A stretch of DNA of 64,000 bases from Actinomadura litoris (GCF_009733595.1 NZ_WOFH01000002.1:248001-312000); one strand, 5' to 3'; positions 1 to 8,914 are shown, counted from the first letter of the stretch. Notes: generated by a model not told the origin, from the letters alone. Translations and numbers: made by a program.

Positions 1-53
1 TGATCCCCGCCGCCGCCGTGTCGCGGTGGGCGCCCCTGTGCGGGAACGATGCG

Positions 54-168
54 GTGACAATCTGCCGGGTATGTGACAGAAGACACAGTATGAGGAAGAG
101 CTCCGGGTGATAGGTGTCACTCGTGGGAACGGTCGCGCCTCGTGTGTCGCAGGTCACCAACCGTGACA
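54..168. promoter_or_regulatory. Cluster of GTGACA/TGTCAC elements upstream of the DUF4193 gene
   Basis: GTGACA occurs at 54-59, 73-78 and 163-168, and TGTCAC at 115-120. GTCAC at 153-157 faces GTGAC at 163-167 across five bases. The density suggests a regulator array, but I cannot name the protein. CATAAA at 233-238 is a possible -10 hexamer for the gene starting at 264. I see no gene in 1-263. Confidence 0.35.
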
Positions 169-263
169 GAATTTCCCGCCCGGATCGGGCACAAGAACGG
201 TCCCCCGAGCGTTAGTTCCGCGCGACGGGGCGCATAAAGCACTGAGGGGGATGGAGATAGAAG

Positions 264-560
264 ATGGCGACCGACTACGACAGCCCACGCAAGACAGACG
301 ACGACCTGAACGAGGACAGCCTCCAGGAGCTCCAGGCGCGGCGGGCCGACAAGGCCGCCAGCATCATCGACGAGGACCTGGACGCCGGTGAGGTCGCCGA
401 GCTGCCCGGCGCCGACCTGTCGAACGAGGAACTCACCTTCCGGGTGGTTCCTCGGCAGGCGGACGAGTTCACCTGCACGCGCTGCTTCCTGGTGCACCAC
501 CGGAGCCAGTTGGCCACCGAGAAGAACGGCCGGCCGATCTGCCGCGAGTGCGCCGCCTGA
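264..560 (+). CDS. DUF4193 family zinc-ribbon protein
   Basis: A 98-residue acidic protein with paired CxxC motifs at residues 71/74 and 93/96, which should form one zinc ribbon at the C-terminus. The N-terminal half is highly charged (many Asp, Glu, Arg). Length and layout match DUF4193, an actinobacterial family of unknown function; the M. tuberculosis member is Rv2699c, a neighbour of dut. The ATG is preceded by GGAG in GGAGATAGAAG. The next gene follows after 14 bases and is probably co-transcribed. The cysteines suggest metal binding, perhaps RNA- or protein-associated, but no activity can be assigned from sequence. Confidence 0.9.
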   Translation: MATDYDSPRKTDDDLNEDSLQELQARRADKAASIIDEDLDAGEVAELPGADLSNEELTFRVVPRQADEFTCTRCFLVHHRSQLATEKNGRPICRECAA

Positions 561-574
561 CCGGGAGCGGCCAG

Positions 575-1405
575 GTGACACGGGATTCGCGGCGACGCGA
601 CGACGACGGGGTGGAGCCGGTGCACGGCGCCGGCTCCACCGAGATCGGCGAGCTCATCGGGAGGCTCGCCGGCGATGACGACATGGACCGCGAGACCCGC
701 GGCCGCCTCCTCGGGCGACTGGCACGGCTACTCGGCCAGAACGCCCGCAGGATGGGCGCCGCGGGGTTCGCGCGCGGGCGCGTGCTCGCCGACCTGCTGA
801 CCGCGGCGGCGCCGCACATCCCGATCCGCGACCTCGCGACCCTTCAGGAGCACCACCGCGGGCTGATGGGCGAGGAGCTCGCCGACCGCCTGGTCAAGGT
901 GGCAGGCAACGCCACCACCGCCGTCGGCGCCGCGGGCGGCGCGCTCGCGGCGGTCGAGTTCGCCGCCCCGCCGCTGCTGCTGACCGCCCCCGCCCAACTC
1001 GCCGCCGAGACCCTCGTGGTCGCCGCGATCGAGGTCAAGATGATCGCCGAGCTGCACGAGGTCTACGGCGTCCAGGTCCAGGGCTCGGGCACCGCGCGCG
1101 GCGCGGCGTTCCTCACCTCCTGGGCCCGGCAGCGCGGCATCAACCCCCTGGAGGCCGGCTCGCTCACCAGCGCGCTCGGCACCGCCGCGAAGTCGGCCCT
1201 GCGCAAACGGATGCTGCGCGTCCTCGGCCGCAGCCTGACCACGATGGGCCCGTTCCTCACCGGCGCCGCCGCCGGTGCCGCGCTCAACCGCGCGGCGACC
1301 AGGGCGCTGGCCGCGAAGGTCCGCAGCGACCTGCGCGGCTCCGTCCCCGCCCCGCCGCCGCCCCCGCTTCCCGGCGAGCGCCCCAACCTGAGGTCCGCCG
1401 ACTAG
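575..1405 (+). CDS. Ala-rich hypothetical protein with hydrophobic core
   Basis: About 276 residues, not confidently recognised. The N-terminal third is charged and helical. The middle has a long hydrophobic Ala/Leu/Val segment (around residues 110-160), and near the C-terminus a second hydrophobic stretch precedes a Pro-rich tail (run of PPPPP). The arrangement loosely recalls EcsC-like membrane-associated proteins, but that is a weak analogy. I chose GTG 575 because GGGAGCGG lies five bases upstream; an earlier ATG at 548 would overlap the DUF4193 gene by 13 bases and has no better ribosome site. It ends at two stacked hairpins shared with the convergent DUF4235 gene. Confidence 0.65.
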   Translation: MTRDSRRRDDDGVEPVHGAGSTEIGELIGRLAGDDDMDRETRGRLLGRLARLLGQNARRMGAAGFARGRVLADLLTAAAPHIPIRDLATLQEHHRGLMGEELADRLVKVAGNATTAVGAAGGALAAVEFAAPPLLLTAPAQLAAETLVVAAIEVKMIAELHEVYGVQVQGSGTARGAAFLTSWARQRGINPLEAGSLTSALGTAAKSALRKRMLRVLGRSLTTMGPFLTGAAAGAALNRAATRALAAKVRSDLRGSVPAPPPPPLPGERPNLRSAD

Positions 1406-1428
1406 GACGCCCGCACGCGCGGGCGTCC
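1405..1428. terminator. Hairpin terminator after the Ala-rich gene
   Basis: Perfect 10-bp arms GGACGCCCGC and GCGGGCGTCC around ACGC, starting at the stop codon. There is no U tract, as is common in actinobacteria. Confidence 0.65.
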
Positions 1429-1447
1429 CCCTCGCCCGCGCGCCGCG

Positions 1448-1479
1448 CGTCCGCCCCCGCCGCCCGGCGGGGGCGGACG
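1448..1479. terminator. Bidirectional hairpin between convergent genes
   Basis: Perfect 14-bp GC-only arms at 1448-1461 and 1466-1479 around GCCC. It lies between the stop at 1405 (+) and the stop at 1512 (-), so it can serve both genes. Confidence 0.7.
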
Positions 1480-1511
1480 GCCGTCCCAGGTGGCCGTCTC
1501 GGGCGGCGGGC

Positions 1512-1799
1512 TCAGACGTCGATCTTCAGGTGGGACGGCAGCTCCCCGGTGCCCTTGGCCCACTGGCGCGCGGCGGCGCGGGTCGCCAGCAGCCGCGCCA
1601 GCTCCATCCCGACGCCCATCACCACGGCCCACCCGATGGCCTCGGCCAGCGCCACGTCGGGCGACTCGGGGTTGGTCGGCGGCTCCTTGCCCGTGCTCTT
1701 CTTCCAGGCCAGCGTGATGGCCTTCTTCGCGACGAAGCCCCCCGCGAAGGCCGCGGCGCCGGCCATCACCCGATAGCCGATGTCGCCCTTGTCCGCCAT
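1512..1799 (-). CDS. DUF4235 family membrane protein
   Basis: A 95-residue protein with two predicted membrane segments (about residues 8-28, rich in Gly/Ala, and about 52-72) separated by a basic loop. Length and the N-terminal pattern GYRVMAG...FVAKK...WKK fit DUF4235, a small actinobacterial membrane family of unknown function. The ATG is preceded on the minus strand by AGGACGATC. It is a single-gene unit, convergent with the Ala-rich gene and divergent from valS, with about 136 bases to the valS start. Confidence 0.8.
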   Translation of the reverse strand: MADKGDIGYRVMAGAAAFAGGFVAKKAITLAWKKSTGKEPPTNPESPDVALAEAIGWAVVMGVGMELARLLATRAAARQWAKGTGELPSHLKIDV

Positions 1800-1923
1800 G
1801 ATCGTCCTCCAGTCGTCCGGTCTCGTCCGACGCTACCGGAACACCTCGTTCCGGGGGTGCCGGGCGCCGTTCGGCGGCGCCCCGCGACGCCGCTCGACCG
1901 CGTGCGCGGGCCGGCGATGTCAA

Positions 1924-1929
1924 TACCAT
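1924..1929 (+). promoter_or_regulatory. Candidate -10 element for a leaderless valS mRNA
   Basis: TACCAT lies exactly six bases before the ATG at 1936, so transcription would start at the start codon. No Shine-Dalgarno sequence precedes that ATG. No convincing -35 hexamer is visible. Confidence 0.4.
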
Positions 1930-1935
1930 TGGCGC

Positions 1936-4455
1936 ATGACAGAGCAGCCGCGTACCCCGAGCGTCCCTTCCAAGCCCTCCCTGGACGGCCTGGAGGACAA
2001 ATGGGTACGCGCCTGGGAGGAGGGCGGCCTCTACCGCTTCGACCGCACCAGGCCGCGCGCCGAGGTGTACTCGATCGACACCCCGCCGCCCACCGTCAGC
2101 GGTTCCCTCCATGTCGGCCACGTCTTCTCCTACACCCACACCGACGCCGTCGCCCGTTTCCACCGCATGCGCGGTCGGGCGGTCTTCTACCCGATGGGCT
2201 GGGACGATAACGGCCTGCCCACCGAACGGCGCGTGCAGAACCACTTCGGCGTGCGGTGCGACCCCTCGCTGCCCTACGACCCGGATTTCGAACCGCCCGC
2301 CGAGCCCGACGCCAAGCGCCAGCTCCCGGTGTCGCGGCGCAACTTCATCGAGCTGTGCGAGCGGCTCACCGCGGTCGACGAGAAGGCGTTCGAGGAGATG
2401 TGGCGCCGCGTCGGCCTGTCGGTCGACTGGGGCCTGCTCTACACCACGATCGGCGACGCCTCCCGGGCGGCGTCGCAGCGCGCGTTCCTGCGGAACCTGG
2501 CGCGCGGCGAGGCCTACGTCTCGGAGGCGCCGACGCTGTGGGACGTGACGTTCCGCACCGCCGTCGCCCAGGCCGAGCTGGAGGACCGCGAGCAGCCCGG
2601 GGCCTTCCACCGGATCCGCTTCCACGGCGCGGAGCGCCCGGTCTACATCGAGACGACGCGTCCCGAACTGCTGCCCGCGTGCGTGGCGCTGGTCGCGCAC
2701 CCCGACGACGAGCGCTACCGGGAGCTGTTCGGCACGACCGTCCGCACGCCGCTGTTCGGCGTGGAGGTCCCGGTCCTCGCGCACCGGCTGGCCGAGCCGG
2801 ACAAGGGCTCGGGCATCGCGATGATCTGCACGTTCGGCGACGTCACCGACGTCACGTGGTGGCGCGAGTTGAACCTGCCGACCCGCGCGGTCATCGGCTG
2901 GGACGGGCGGCTGGCCGCCGACCCGCCCGAGGGCGTCGCGGCCGGGCCCTACGCCGAGTTGGCGGGCAGGACGGTGTTCTCGGCCAAGGAGCGCGTCGTC
3001 GCGATGCTGCGCGAGTCCGGAGACCTGGACGGCGAGCCCCGCGCGGTCAGCCGCCCGGTGAAGTTCTACGAGAAGGGCAGCCGGCCGCTGGAGATCGTCA
3101 CGACCCGCCAGTGGTACATCCGCAACGGCGGGCGCGACGCGGGGACGCGCGCCGAGATGCTCGCGCGCGGCCGGGAGCTGGCCTGGCACCCGGGCTACAT
3201 GCGCGCCCGCTACGAGAACTGGGTCGAGGGCCTGAACGGCGACTGGCTGATCTCCCGGCAGCGGTTCTTCGGCGTGCCGATCCCGGTCTGGTACCGGCTG
3301 GACGAGGCGGGCGAACCCCTTCACGGCGAGCCGATCGTCCCGCCGGAGGACGCGCTGCCCGTCGACCCGTCCTCGGACGCCCCGCCCGGCTTCACCGAGG
3401 ACCAGCGCGGCAGGCCCGGCGGCTTCGCCGGCGACCCCGACGTGATGGACACCTGGGCGACCTCGTCGCTGACCCCGCAGATCGCGGGCGGCTGGGAGCG
3501 CGACCCCGACCTGTTCGCGCGCGTCTTCCCCTACAGCCTGCGCCCGCAGGCGCACGACATCATCCGGACGTGGCTGTTCTCCACGGTCGTCCGCTCGCAC
3601 CTGGAGCACGGGACGCTGCCGTGGGCGGGCACCGCGCTGTCGGGCTGGATCCTCGACCCCGACCGCAAGAAGATGTCGAAGTCCAAGGGCAACGTGGTCA
3701 CCCCGATCGACCTGCTGCGCGAGTACGGGTCCGACGCCGTGCGGTACTGGTCGGCGAACGGCAGGCCGGGCACCGACACCGCGTTCGACACCGGCCAGAT
3801 CAAGGTCGGCCGGCGGCTCGCCATCAAGATCCTCAACGCGTCCAAGTTCGTGCTCGGCCTCGGCGAGGCGGGCGAGGGGGCGGCGGTCACCGAGCCGCTC
3901 GACCGGGCGATGCTCGCGGCGCTGGCCGGGGTCGTGAAGGAGGCGACGGAGGCGTTCGAGGGCTACGACTACGCCCGCGCCCTGGAGCGCACCGAGCGGT
4001 TCTTCTGGGAGTTCTGCGACGACTACCTGGAGCTGGTCAAGGCCCGCGCGTACGGGGAGGGGCCCGAGGCGCGGTCGGGGCGGGCGGCCCTGCGCGCCGC
4101 GCTGTCGGTGCTGCTGCGGCTGTTCGCGCCCGTTCTGCCGTTCGTGACCGAGGAGGTCTGGTCGTGGTGGCGGACGGGTTCGGTGCACACCGCGTCCTGG
4201 CCGGTCCCCGCGGAGCTGCCGCCGGGCGGCGACCCGTCCGTGCTGGCCGCGACGGGGGAGGCGCTGCGCCAGGTCCGCAAGGCCAAGTCGGAGGCGCGGG
4301 CCTCGATGCGCGCGGACGTCTCGCGCGCCGTCGTGCGCGGCGCCGAGGTGACCCGGATCGCGCGTCCCGACCTCGCCGCCGCCGGACGCATCGCCGAGCT
4401 GACGCTGGAGGACGCGCCCGCCGACCTGACCGTCGAGGTGACGCTCGCCCACTGA
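1936..4455 (+). CDS. valS: Valyl-tRNA synthetase
   Basis: Class I aminoacyl-tRNA synthetase of 839 residues that charges tRNA-Val in the cytoplasm. The HIGH-type motif is HVGH at residues 59-62 (context [16 protein letters not shown]), and KMSKS is at 579-583 (KKMSKSKGN). The CP1 editing domain lies between them and the anticodon-binding helical domain follows; the C-terminal coiled coil of E. coli ValS is short or absent, which is usual for this actinobacterial form. An in-frame start at 1780 would be inside the DUF4235 gene, so ATG 1936 (MTEQPRTPS) is preferred. There is no Shine-Dalgarno; TACCAT six bases upstream suggests leaderless translation. It converges on the P450 gene with only 22 bases between stops. 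Confidence 0.96.
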   Translation: MTEQPRTPSVPSKPSLDGLEDKWVRAWEEGGLYRFDRTRPRAEVYSIDTPPPTVSGSLHVGHVFSYTHTDAVARFHRMRGRAVFYPMGWDDNGLPTERRVQNHFGVRCDPSLPYDPDFEPPAEPDAKRQLPVSRRNFIELCERLTAVDEKAFEEMWRRVGLSVDWGLLYTTIGDASRAASQRAFLRNLARGEAYVSEAPTLWDVTFRTAVAQAELEDREQPGAFHRIRFHGAERPVYIETTRPELLPACVALVAHPDDERYRELFGTTVRTPLFGVEVPVLAHRLAEPDKGSGIAMICTFGDVTDVTWWRELNLPTRAVIGWDGRLAADPPEGVAAGPYAELAGRTVFSAKERVVAMLRESGDLDGEPRAVSRPVKFYEKGSRPLEIVTTRQWYIRNGGRDAGTRAEMLARGRELAWHPGYMRARYENWVEGLNGDWLISRQRFFGVPIPVWYRLDEAGEPLHGEPIVPPEDALPVDPSSDAPPGFTEDQRGRPGGFAGDPDVMDTWATSSLTPQIAGGWERDPDLFARVFPYSLRPQAHDIIRTWLFSTVVRSHLEHGTLPWAGTALSGWILDPDRKKMSKSKGNVVTPIDLLREYGSDAVRYWSANGRPGTDTAFDTGQIKVGRRLAIKILNASKFVLGLGEAGEGAAVTEPLDRAMLAALAGVVKEATEAFEGYDYARALERTERFFWEFCDDYLELVKARAYGEGPEARSGRAALRAALSVLLRLFAPVLPFVTEEVWSWWRTGSVHTASWPVPAELPPGGDPSVLAATGEALRQVRKAKSEARASMRADVSRAVVRGAEVTRIARPDLAAAGRIAELTLEDAPADLTVEVTLAH

Positions 4456-4477
4456 CCCGCGCGGGCGGCCTCGCGCG

Positions 4478-5761
4478 TCAGAACGTGAAGGGCAGGTGCT
4501 TGACCCCGTTGATGAAGTTGGAGTAGAGCGGGTCGGGCCGCCCGGCGGCGCGGATCCCGGGGACGCGGGTGAACAGCTCGCGGAACATCACCGTGATCTC
4601 GCGCCGCGCCAGGTTGGCGCCGAGGCAGAAGTGCGGCCCCGGCCCGCCGAACCCGACGTGCGGATTGGGCGAGCGCGTGATGTCGAAGGCGTCGGGGTCC
4701 TCGAACACCTCCGCGTCCCGGTTCGCGGAGTTGTAGAACAGCAGGACCTTGTCGCCCTTCCGGTAGTGGTGGCCGTTCATGACGTGGTGGCGGGCGACCG
4801 TCCGGCGGAACTGGATGACGGGGGTCGCCATCCGGACGACCTCCTCCACCGCCCCCGGGATCCGCGCGTCGAAGTCCTCCATGAGCAGTTCCCGCTGCCC
4901 GGGGTTGTCGGTGAACAGCGTCAGCCCGTGCGCGATCGCGTTCCGCGTCGTCTCGTTCCCGGCGACCACCAGGAGGATGAAGAACGAGCCGATCTCCTGG
5001 TCGGTCAGCGTCTCCCCGTCCGCGTTCGCCGCCACCAGCGCGGACACGAGGTCGTCGCCGGGGTCCGCGCGCCGCCGCCGCGCCAGCCTCATCGCGAGGT
5101 GGTTCAACTCGTATCCGGCCGCCATCGTCGCGAGCAGCCCGTAGAGCACCCCGGTCCGGGTGATCCCGTCGCGGTTGAAGTCCTTGCCGCTGGTGTACTC
5201 GGGGTCGCCGACCCCGAGGATGGTGTTCGTCCGCTGGTACACCATCGGCCGCGCCCGCTCGGGGATCCCCATCATGTCGCAGATGACCTGGACGGGGAGC
5301 CTCGCGGCGACGTCGGTGACGAAGTCGCCGGGGCCGTCGCGGAGCACGCCGTCCACGATCCGGGTGGCGCTGGCCTGGAGGTCGGTCTCCAGCTTGGCGA
5401 GCACCCTCGGCGTGAAGGCCCGCGACACGATCCGCCGGATCCCGGCGTGCCGCGGGTCGTCCATGTTGATCATCGAGCCGAAGTAGCGGGCCATGTAGCG
5501 GGGGAGGTCGGCGATGCTGGTGGAGGCCGGCTCGCTGCTGAAGACCTCCGGCGTCCGGCTGGCCTCCACCACGTCCGCGTGCCTGGTCAGCGCGTAGTAG
5601 CCGCGCCCGTTCCGGACGAACGGCATCTCCAACTCGCGGAAGAACGCCGGGTGCCCCCGCTCGCGGAGCCGCGCGAACGCCTCCAGCCGCGCCTCGGGCG
5701 GCCGCGACCAGAACCCGAGGTCGGAGAGGTCGATCTCCGCCGCGTCCCGCGCAACCGCCAC
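4478..5761 (-). CDS. Cytochrome P450
   Basis: A soluble bacterial heme-thiolate monooxygenase of 427 residues. The I-helix motif is AGNETTR (267-273), the ExxR pair is E307/R310, and the heme loop FGGPGPHFCLG has the Cys ligand at 379. The region SMINMDDPRHAGIRRIVSRAF resembles the CYP124/125/142 group, which hydroxylates sterol or methyl-branched lipid side chains; this substrate is an inference from that resemblance. Start is GTG 5761 with GGGGGAC upstream. It lies 66 bases downstream of a short YidC and may share its transcript. No ferredoxin or reductase gene is adjacent, so redox partners must be elsewhere. Confidence 0.93.
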   Translation of the reverse strand: MAVARDAAEIDLSDLGFWSRPPEARLEAFARLRERGHPAFFRELEMPFVRNGRGYYALTRHADVVEASRTPEVFSSEPASTSIADLPRYMARYFGSMINMDDPRHAGIRRIVSRAFTPRVLAKLETDLQASATRIVDGVLRDGPGDFVTDVAARLPVQVICDMMGIPERARPMVYQRTNTILGVGDPEYTSGKDFNRDGITRTGVLYGLLATMAAGYELNHLAMRLARRRRADPGDDLVSALVAANADGETLTDQEIGSFFILLVVAGNETTRNAIAHGLTLFTDNPGQRELLMEDFDARIPGAVEEVVRMATPVIQFRRTVARHHVMNGHHYRKGDKVLLFYNSANRDAEVFEDPDAFDITRSPNPHVGFGGPGPHFCLGANLARREITVMFRELFTRVPGIRAAGRPDPLYSNFINGVKHLPFTF

Positions 5762-5827
5762 GCCGCACCGTCCCCCAGAGACGTCGCCTTCCCACCATGC
5801 AACCGATCGCCCGGACCCCCGTCAAGC

Positions 5828-6523
5828 TCACACGGCGACGGCCGCGCGGCGGCGCAGGACGGCGCGCTCCGCGGCCGTCCAGGTGCCGGACGTCAGCAGG
5901 TACAGGCCCGCCGCGAGCGGGACGAACGCCGCGAACACCACGGTTCCGAACGGCAGCACCCGCGTCACCGTCGCCATCGGCCCCTCGGCGGTCACCCGCC
6001 GCGACGTCCATGTGGCCACGGCCGCGAGCAGCACGAACAGCCCCGCGAACACCAGCGAGTGCGGGGCGAGCAGCCCGCCGCCGAGGAGCCCCACCCAGGT
6101 CTGTCCCAGCGGCGCGCCGAGCAGCGTGTGCGCGAGCAGGAGGTTCTGGTGCCCGGCGACCGTCGCCGAGACGAACAGCCGGTACAGGACCATGAAGACC
6201 GGCCACTGCGCGAACATCGGCAGGCAGCCCGCGGCGGGCGCCACGCCCTCGTCGCGGTAGAGCGCGGCGGTCTCCGCGCGCAGCCGCCGCGGGTCCTTCG
6301 CGTGCTTCTTCTGGAGCGCCCGCAGTTGGGGCAGGAGCCTCTCCCGGGCGCGCTCGCCCCGGGCGGCGGCGATCGCCAGCGGCAGCATCACCAGCCGCGC
6401 GGCCGCGGTGAAGACGATGATGGCGGCGGCGGTGGACGAGGCGCCCGCGAGGGGGCGCAGCGCCTCCGCGAGGCCGGTGACGAGGTCGTGGGCAAGCGAA
6501 ACGGGGGTGTCGAGCAGGAACAT
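5828..6523 (-). CDS. YidC/Oxa1 family membrane insertase, short paralogue
   Basis: A 231-residue polytopic membrane protein. The core Oxa1 signature is present: a cytoplasmic basic hairpin (LLPQLRALQKKHAKDP, about residues 64-79) between the first two conserved helices, then GCLPMFAQWPVFMVLYRLF. Four to five membrane segments are predicted, and the first periplasmic domain of Gram-negative YidC is absent. The main actinobacterial YidC is usually encoded beside rnpA and jag and is longer, so this looks like a second, specialised copy. Start is ATG 6523 with GGAAGGG upstream. It sits between DUF6412 and the P450 gene on one strand. Confidence 0.9.
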   Translation of the reverse strand: MFLLDTPVSLAHDLVTGLAEALRPLAGASSTAAAIIVFTAAARLVMLPLAIAAARGERARERLLPQLRALQKKHAKDPRRLRAETAALYRDEGVAPAAGCLPMFAQWPVFMVLYRLFVSATVAGHQNLLLAHTLLGAPLGQTWVGLLGGGLLAPHSLVFAGLFVLLAAVATWTSRRVTAEGPMATVTRVLPFGTVVFAAFVPLAAGLYLLTSGTWTAAERAVLRRRAAVAV

Positions 6524-6569
6524 GGGGCCCTTCCGGAACGGGGGAAACCTGGACAGCGTCCGGCCGCTC

Positions 6570-6899
6570 TCAGGCGGCCGCGCCGGCCGTTCCGGGGGCT
6601 CGCGGGCGGGGCCGTCCCGCCGCGTCGGGGTCGCGCTGGGGGAGGAACGCGGTGCGCAGGCTCCGGTCCCGCAGTGTCGTCCGCACCCGCGCGGGCGCGG
6701 TGCCGAGGGCCAGGGCGCGCACCGCGAAGACGAGCAGCCCCGCCACCGTGAACGTCGCCAGGGCCAGCAGCGCGGGCTGCTCGGGCGCGGCTGTCAGCCC
6801 TTCGGCCAGGGCGAGCAGCGACAGCGAGACGGCGACCGCCCACGCCAGGACCGCGCGGCCCCACCTGGGGACCCGCGCCTCGTCCCGCGCACCCGTCAC
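6570..6899 (-). CDS. DUF6412 family small membrane protein
   Basis: About 109 residues with two hydrophobic segments (roughly residues 14-33 and 40-62) followed by a conserved basic tail RTAFLPQRDPDAAGRPRPR. That tail pattern is typical of DUF6412 proteins, which in actinobacteria are commonly found next to short YidC paralogues. GTG 6899 is preferred because GGAGGG ends nine bases upstream; an ATG at 6926 is in frame but has no comparable ribosome site. It is first in the DUF6412-yidC-P450 run, with 46 bases to yidC. Function unknown; a role with the YidC paralogue is an inference from position. Confidence 0.75.
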   Translation of the reverse strand: MTGARDEARVPRWGRAVLAWAVAVSLSLLALAEGLTAAPEQPALLALATFTVAGLLVFAVRALALGTAPARVRTTLRDRSLRTAFLPQRDPDAAGRPRPRAPGTAGAAA

Positions 6900-6989
6900 G
6901 CCGCACCGCCCTCCGCTCGGCCCCATGCAACCGGCCCCCGACGTTCCGGTCAAGGAGGGACCGGTCCCCTGTCCGAGGCTGGTGCCCGA

Positions 6990-7042
6990 AATATACATTT
7001 CTGATCCTAAAAAGGCTGTCAACCCCCTATATCTAGGGATAT
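6990..7042 (-). promoter_or_regulatory. AT-rich promoter/operator ahead of the DUF6412-yidC-P450 genes
   Basis: On the minus strand TTGACA (7022-7017) is followed by TGTATA (6997-6992, 19-base gap) and TATATT (6995-6990, 21-base gap), both slightly long spacings. Just upstream, ATATC (7029-7033) and GATAT (7038-7042) form a palindrome around TAGG. The region is much more AT-rich than its surroundings. Confidence 0.4.
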
Positions 7043-7167
7043 GTCCGCCTGAGTGGGTTCCGCGATTCTCGGAGGCGCCCTGGGGGAAACGGCGGCGATG
7101 GGGATACCACGCTGCACGATCACCAGCCGGCGGTTCTTTCCCACGATCGACTCCGCAGGAGGAACGC

Positions 7168-7590
7168 ATGCGTGCACGAGGAAAGATCACCACGACGGCG
7201 CTCATCGTTCTCACGGCCGCCGGGCTGGCGGCGACCACGGCCGCGGCCGCCCCGGAGGCGGGCGCGCCGGGCCCGAGCCGTGCGCAGGCGGCCAAGCCTG
7301 ATCCGCGGGTCACCGGCACGGCCCAGAAGACGGGTGTGGCGGCGGGCATCGCCCAGACGAACTGCTACAGCGGGGTCAGCGACGGCGCCATCCTGGCCTG
7401 GCACGGGGCACCGGTGAACGCCTCGCAACCGGTCGTGGCGAGCGTGACCGAGGGGTTTCTCGGGGCGGAGTTCATCGGCGACGCCCGCCTGTCCATCGAG
7501 AACCTCCAGACCATGAAGGGCCTGATTCTCGTCCGCGTCCGCACCGGATGGGGTTCCCCGCTCAACGTCTGCCTGCATTTCGTCGGCTGA
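7168..7590 (+). CDS. Secreted hypothetical protein
   Basis: A 140-residue protein with a Sec-type signal peptide: basic start (MRARGK), a hydrophobic Ala/Leu/Val core to about residue 27, then AAAAPEAGA as a likely cleavage region. The mature part is about 110 residues with two cysteines (QTNCYSG and LNVCLHF) that could form one disulfide. AGGAGG is placed ideally before ATG 7168. No family was recognised. It is transcribed alone and ends at a strong hairpin shared with the convergent redox operon. Confidence 0.8.
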   Translation: MRARGKITTTALIVLTAAGLAATTAAAAPEAGAPGPSRAQAAKPDPRVTGTAQKTGVAAGIAQTNCYSGVSDGAILAWHGAPVNASQPVVASVTEGFLGAEFIGDARLSIENLQTMKGLILVRVRTGWGSPLNVCLHFVG

Positions 7591-7607
7591 CCTGGACGTC
7601 GTTGACC

Positions 7608-7641
7608 GGCGGGAGCCGCGCCATGGGACGCGGCTCCCGCC
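7608..7641. terminator. Bidirectional hairpin terminator
   Basis: Perfect 13-bp arms GGCGGGAGCCGCG (7608-7620) and CGCGGCTCCCGCC (7629-7641) around eight bases, between convergent stops at 7590 and 7647. Confidence 0.8.
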
Positions 7642-7646
7642 CCGCG

Positions 7647-8171
7647 TCACATGAACAGAAGGGAGAAGGCGGCGAGGGACGCCGAAACCGCGATGACCCG
7701 GATGTGGGGGATTCGGGCGGCCACCGCGGCGGCGCGGGCGGGGTCGCGGGCCAGGTAGGTGAGGGCGGCGCTGAGGGCCCGCCCCGCGCCGAAGGCGGCG
7801 CCGGTGAGGACGGCGGCGGTGAGGGGGGCGCGGGCGAGCAGGAGGGCCAGGGCCAGGAAGTAGGGGGCGCTGGACGGGACGTACGTGCGAACCCCCGTCC
7901 CCAGCTCGAAGCCGAACTGGAGCACGCCGCGCCACAGGTGCACGTGCAGTACCTCCTGCGGGATCTGCCGCGCGTTCTGGGGGAGGGGCAGGGAGAGGAC
8001 GCCCAGCTCGCGGGCGACGCCGGCGGCGGCCGCGGCCAGGATCACGGGCGTCCGGGCAGGCGGTGGCAGCGGCGACGCCAGCCCGGACAGCGACCACAGG
8101 GCCAGGGCGCTGACCGTGCCCCCGAGCAGGAGCCCGAGGGTGAAGACGGCGAGGACGGCGTCCTGCCGCAC
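7647..8171 (-). CDS. Hypothetical polytopic membrane protein of the redox operon
   Basis: A 174-residue protein with four or five predicted membrane helices. A central motif ARQIPQEVLHVHLWRGVLQFGFELGTGV links the second and third helices, followed by a Tyr/Pro turn. There is no cysteine pair, so it is not itself a CcdA-like electron carrier. It is the last gene of the run that begins at 10606 and lies 48 bases after the previous stop; GTG 8171 is the likely start. A role in membrane assembly of this cluster is inferred only from position. Confidence 0.65.
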   Translation of the reverse strand: MRQDAVLAVFTLGLLLGGTVSALALWSLSGLASPLPPPARTPVILAAAAAGVARELGVLSLPLPQNARQIPQEVLHVHLWRGVLQFGFELGTGVRTYVPSSAPYFLALALLLARAPLTAAVLTGAAFGAGRALSAALTYLARDPARAAAVAARIPHIRVIAVSASLAAFSLLFM

Positions 8172-8219
8172 CGGGGCCCGCCAGCCTGGCGAGAACAGCG
8201 CGGATTCGCTGTTGCGCGT

Positions 8220-8378
8220 TCAGACGCTGCCCGACAGCGCGTAACCGGCGAGGGCCCCGATCGAGGCCCAGCACAGGATGGACGCCTCCAGCGCCGCCGC
8301 CGCGACGGCGAGCAGGGCCAGGGCGGCGGCGGGCGGGAACGGGTCGGCCAGGCCGCGGCGGGCCGTCAGTGTGCGCAC
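8220..8378 (-). CDS. Small hydrophobic protein between the redox genes
   Basis: A candidate 52-residue membrane protein starting at GTG 8378, which overlaps the end of the 12-cysteine gene by 13 bases in another frame. Residues about 14-50 are hydrophobic (PPAAALALLAVAAAALEAS then a second helix with GALAGYAL). The overlap is consistent with translational coupling, but no strong ribosome site is visible. It is supported by reading frame and composition only. Confidence 0.45.
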   Translation of the reverse strand: MRTLTARRGLADPFPPAAALALLAVAAAALEASILCWASIGALAGYALSGSV

Positions 8379-8914
8379 GTCATCGCCTTGCGGCAGATGG
8401 TCTTGTACCAGTTGCCCTTCTTGGTCTTGTTCCAGCCGTCGTGGCAGCGCCAGGTGACGCCCTTGGCGCAGTTGCCGCATTTCTTCTTGTAGGCCCAGAT
8501 CCAGCCGTCGTAGCCGCCGGTGTAGCACTCGTTGGGACGCAGCTTGAACCGCCCCGGGTCGGACGTCCCGGACCTGTGGAAGCCCTTGTACTTCCCGCTG
8601 GTCCGGCAGCACCACGCGCAGACGTAGCTGGGCCCGCAGCCGGGCGAGCAGTCGTGGTCGCGCGCGTAGGACGGGCAGCGCGGATAGATGTCGTAGTAGC
8701 CGGCCAGGCTGAACCCGGACGCGATGGCCTGGCGCGCGGGCGGGAACACGCCGAGCGCGTTGAGCCCGGCGGTGGCGCCCGCGGCGGCGAGCCCGGTCAG
8801 GAGGCCGCGCCGCGCGGGCCCGGCCTCCCGAGCCTGGGCGGCCCGGCGGCGCACGCGTTCGGCGCCCGCCGGACGAGGGCCGCGCAGCGGGGGGACGTCC
8901 TCGAACTCGATCAT
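8366..8914 (-). CDS. Tat-exported 12-cysteine protein, methylamine dehydrogenase light-chain-like
   Basis: A 182-residue protein. Arg35-Arg36 in ARRGLLTG followed by a hydrophobic segment (to about residue 55) is a twin-arginine-type signal. The mature part has exactly 12 cysteines at 80, 89, 93, 99, 102, 103, 130, 146, 149, 157, 174 and 180, with several tryptophans. Methylamine dehydrogenase light chains are also exported, carry six disulfides, and need MauE and MauD for folding; the two genes just upstream here are MauE-like and thioredoxin-like. Direct sequence identity to MauA is not obvious, so light chain is an analogy. It overlaps the preceding gene by four bases (ATGA). No heavy chain is nearby. 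Confidence 0.7.
   Translation of the reverse strand: MIEFEDVPPLRGPRPAGAERVRRRAAQAREAGPARRGLLTGLAAAGATAGLNALGVFPPARQAIASGFSLAGYYDIYPRCPSYARDHDCSPGCGPSYVCAWCCRTSGKYKGFHRSGTSDPGRFKLRPNECYTGGYDGWIWAYKKKCGNCAKGVTWRCHDGWNKTKKGNWYKTICRKAMTCAH

Noticed and set aside
1402..4452. A long open frame antisense to valS
   Set aside because: valS has all synthetase motifs and real codon usage; the antisense frame is Arg/Gly/Ala-rich and is a by-product of high GC.
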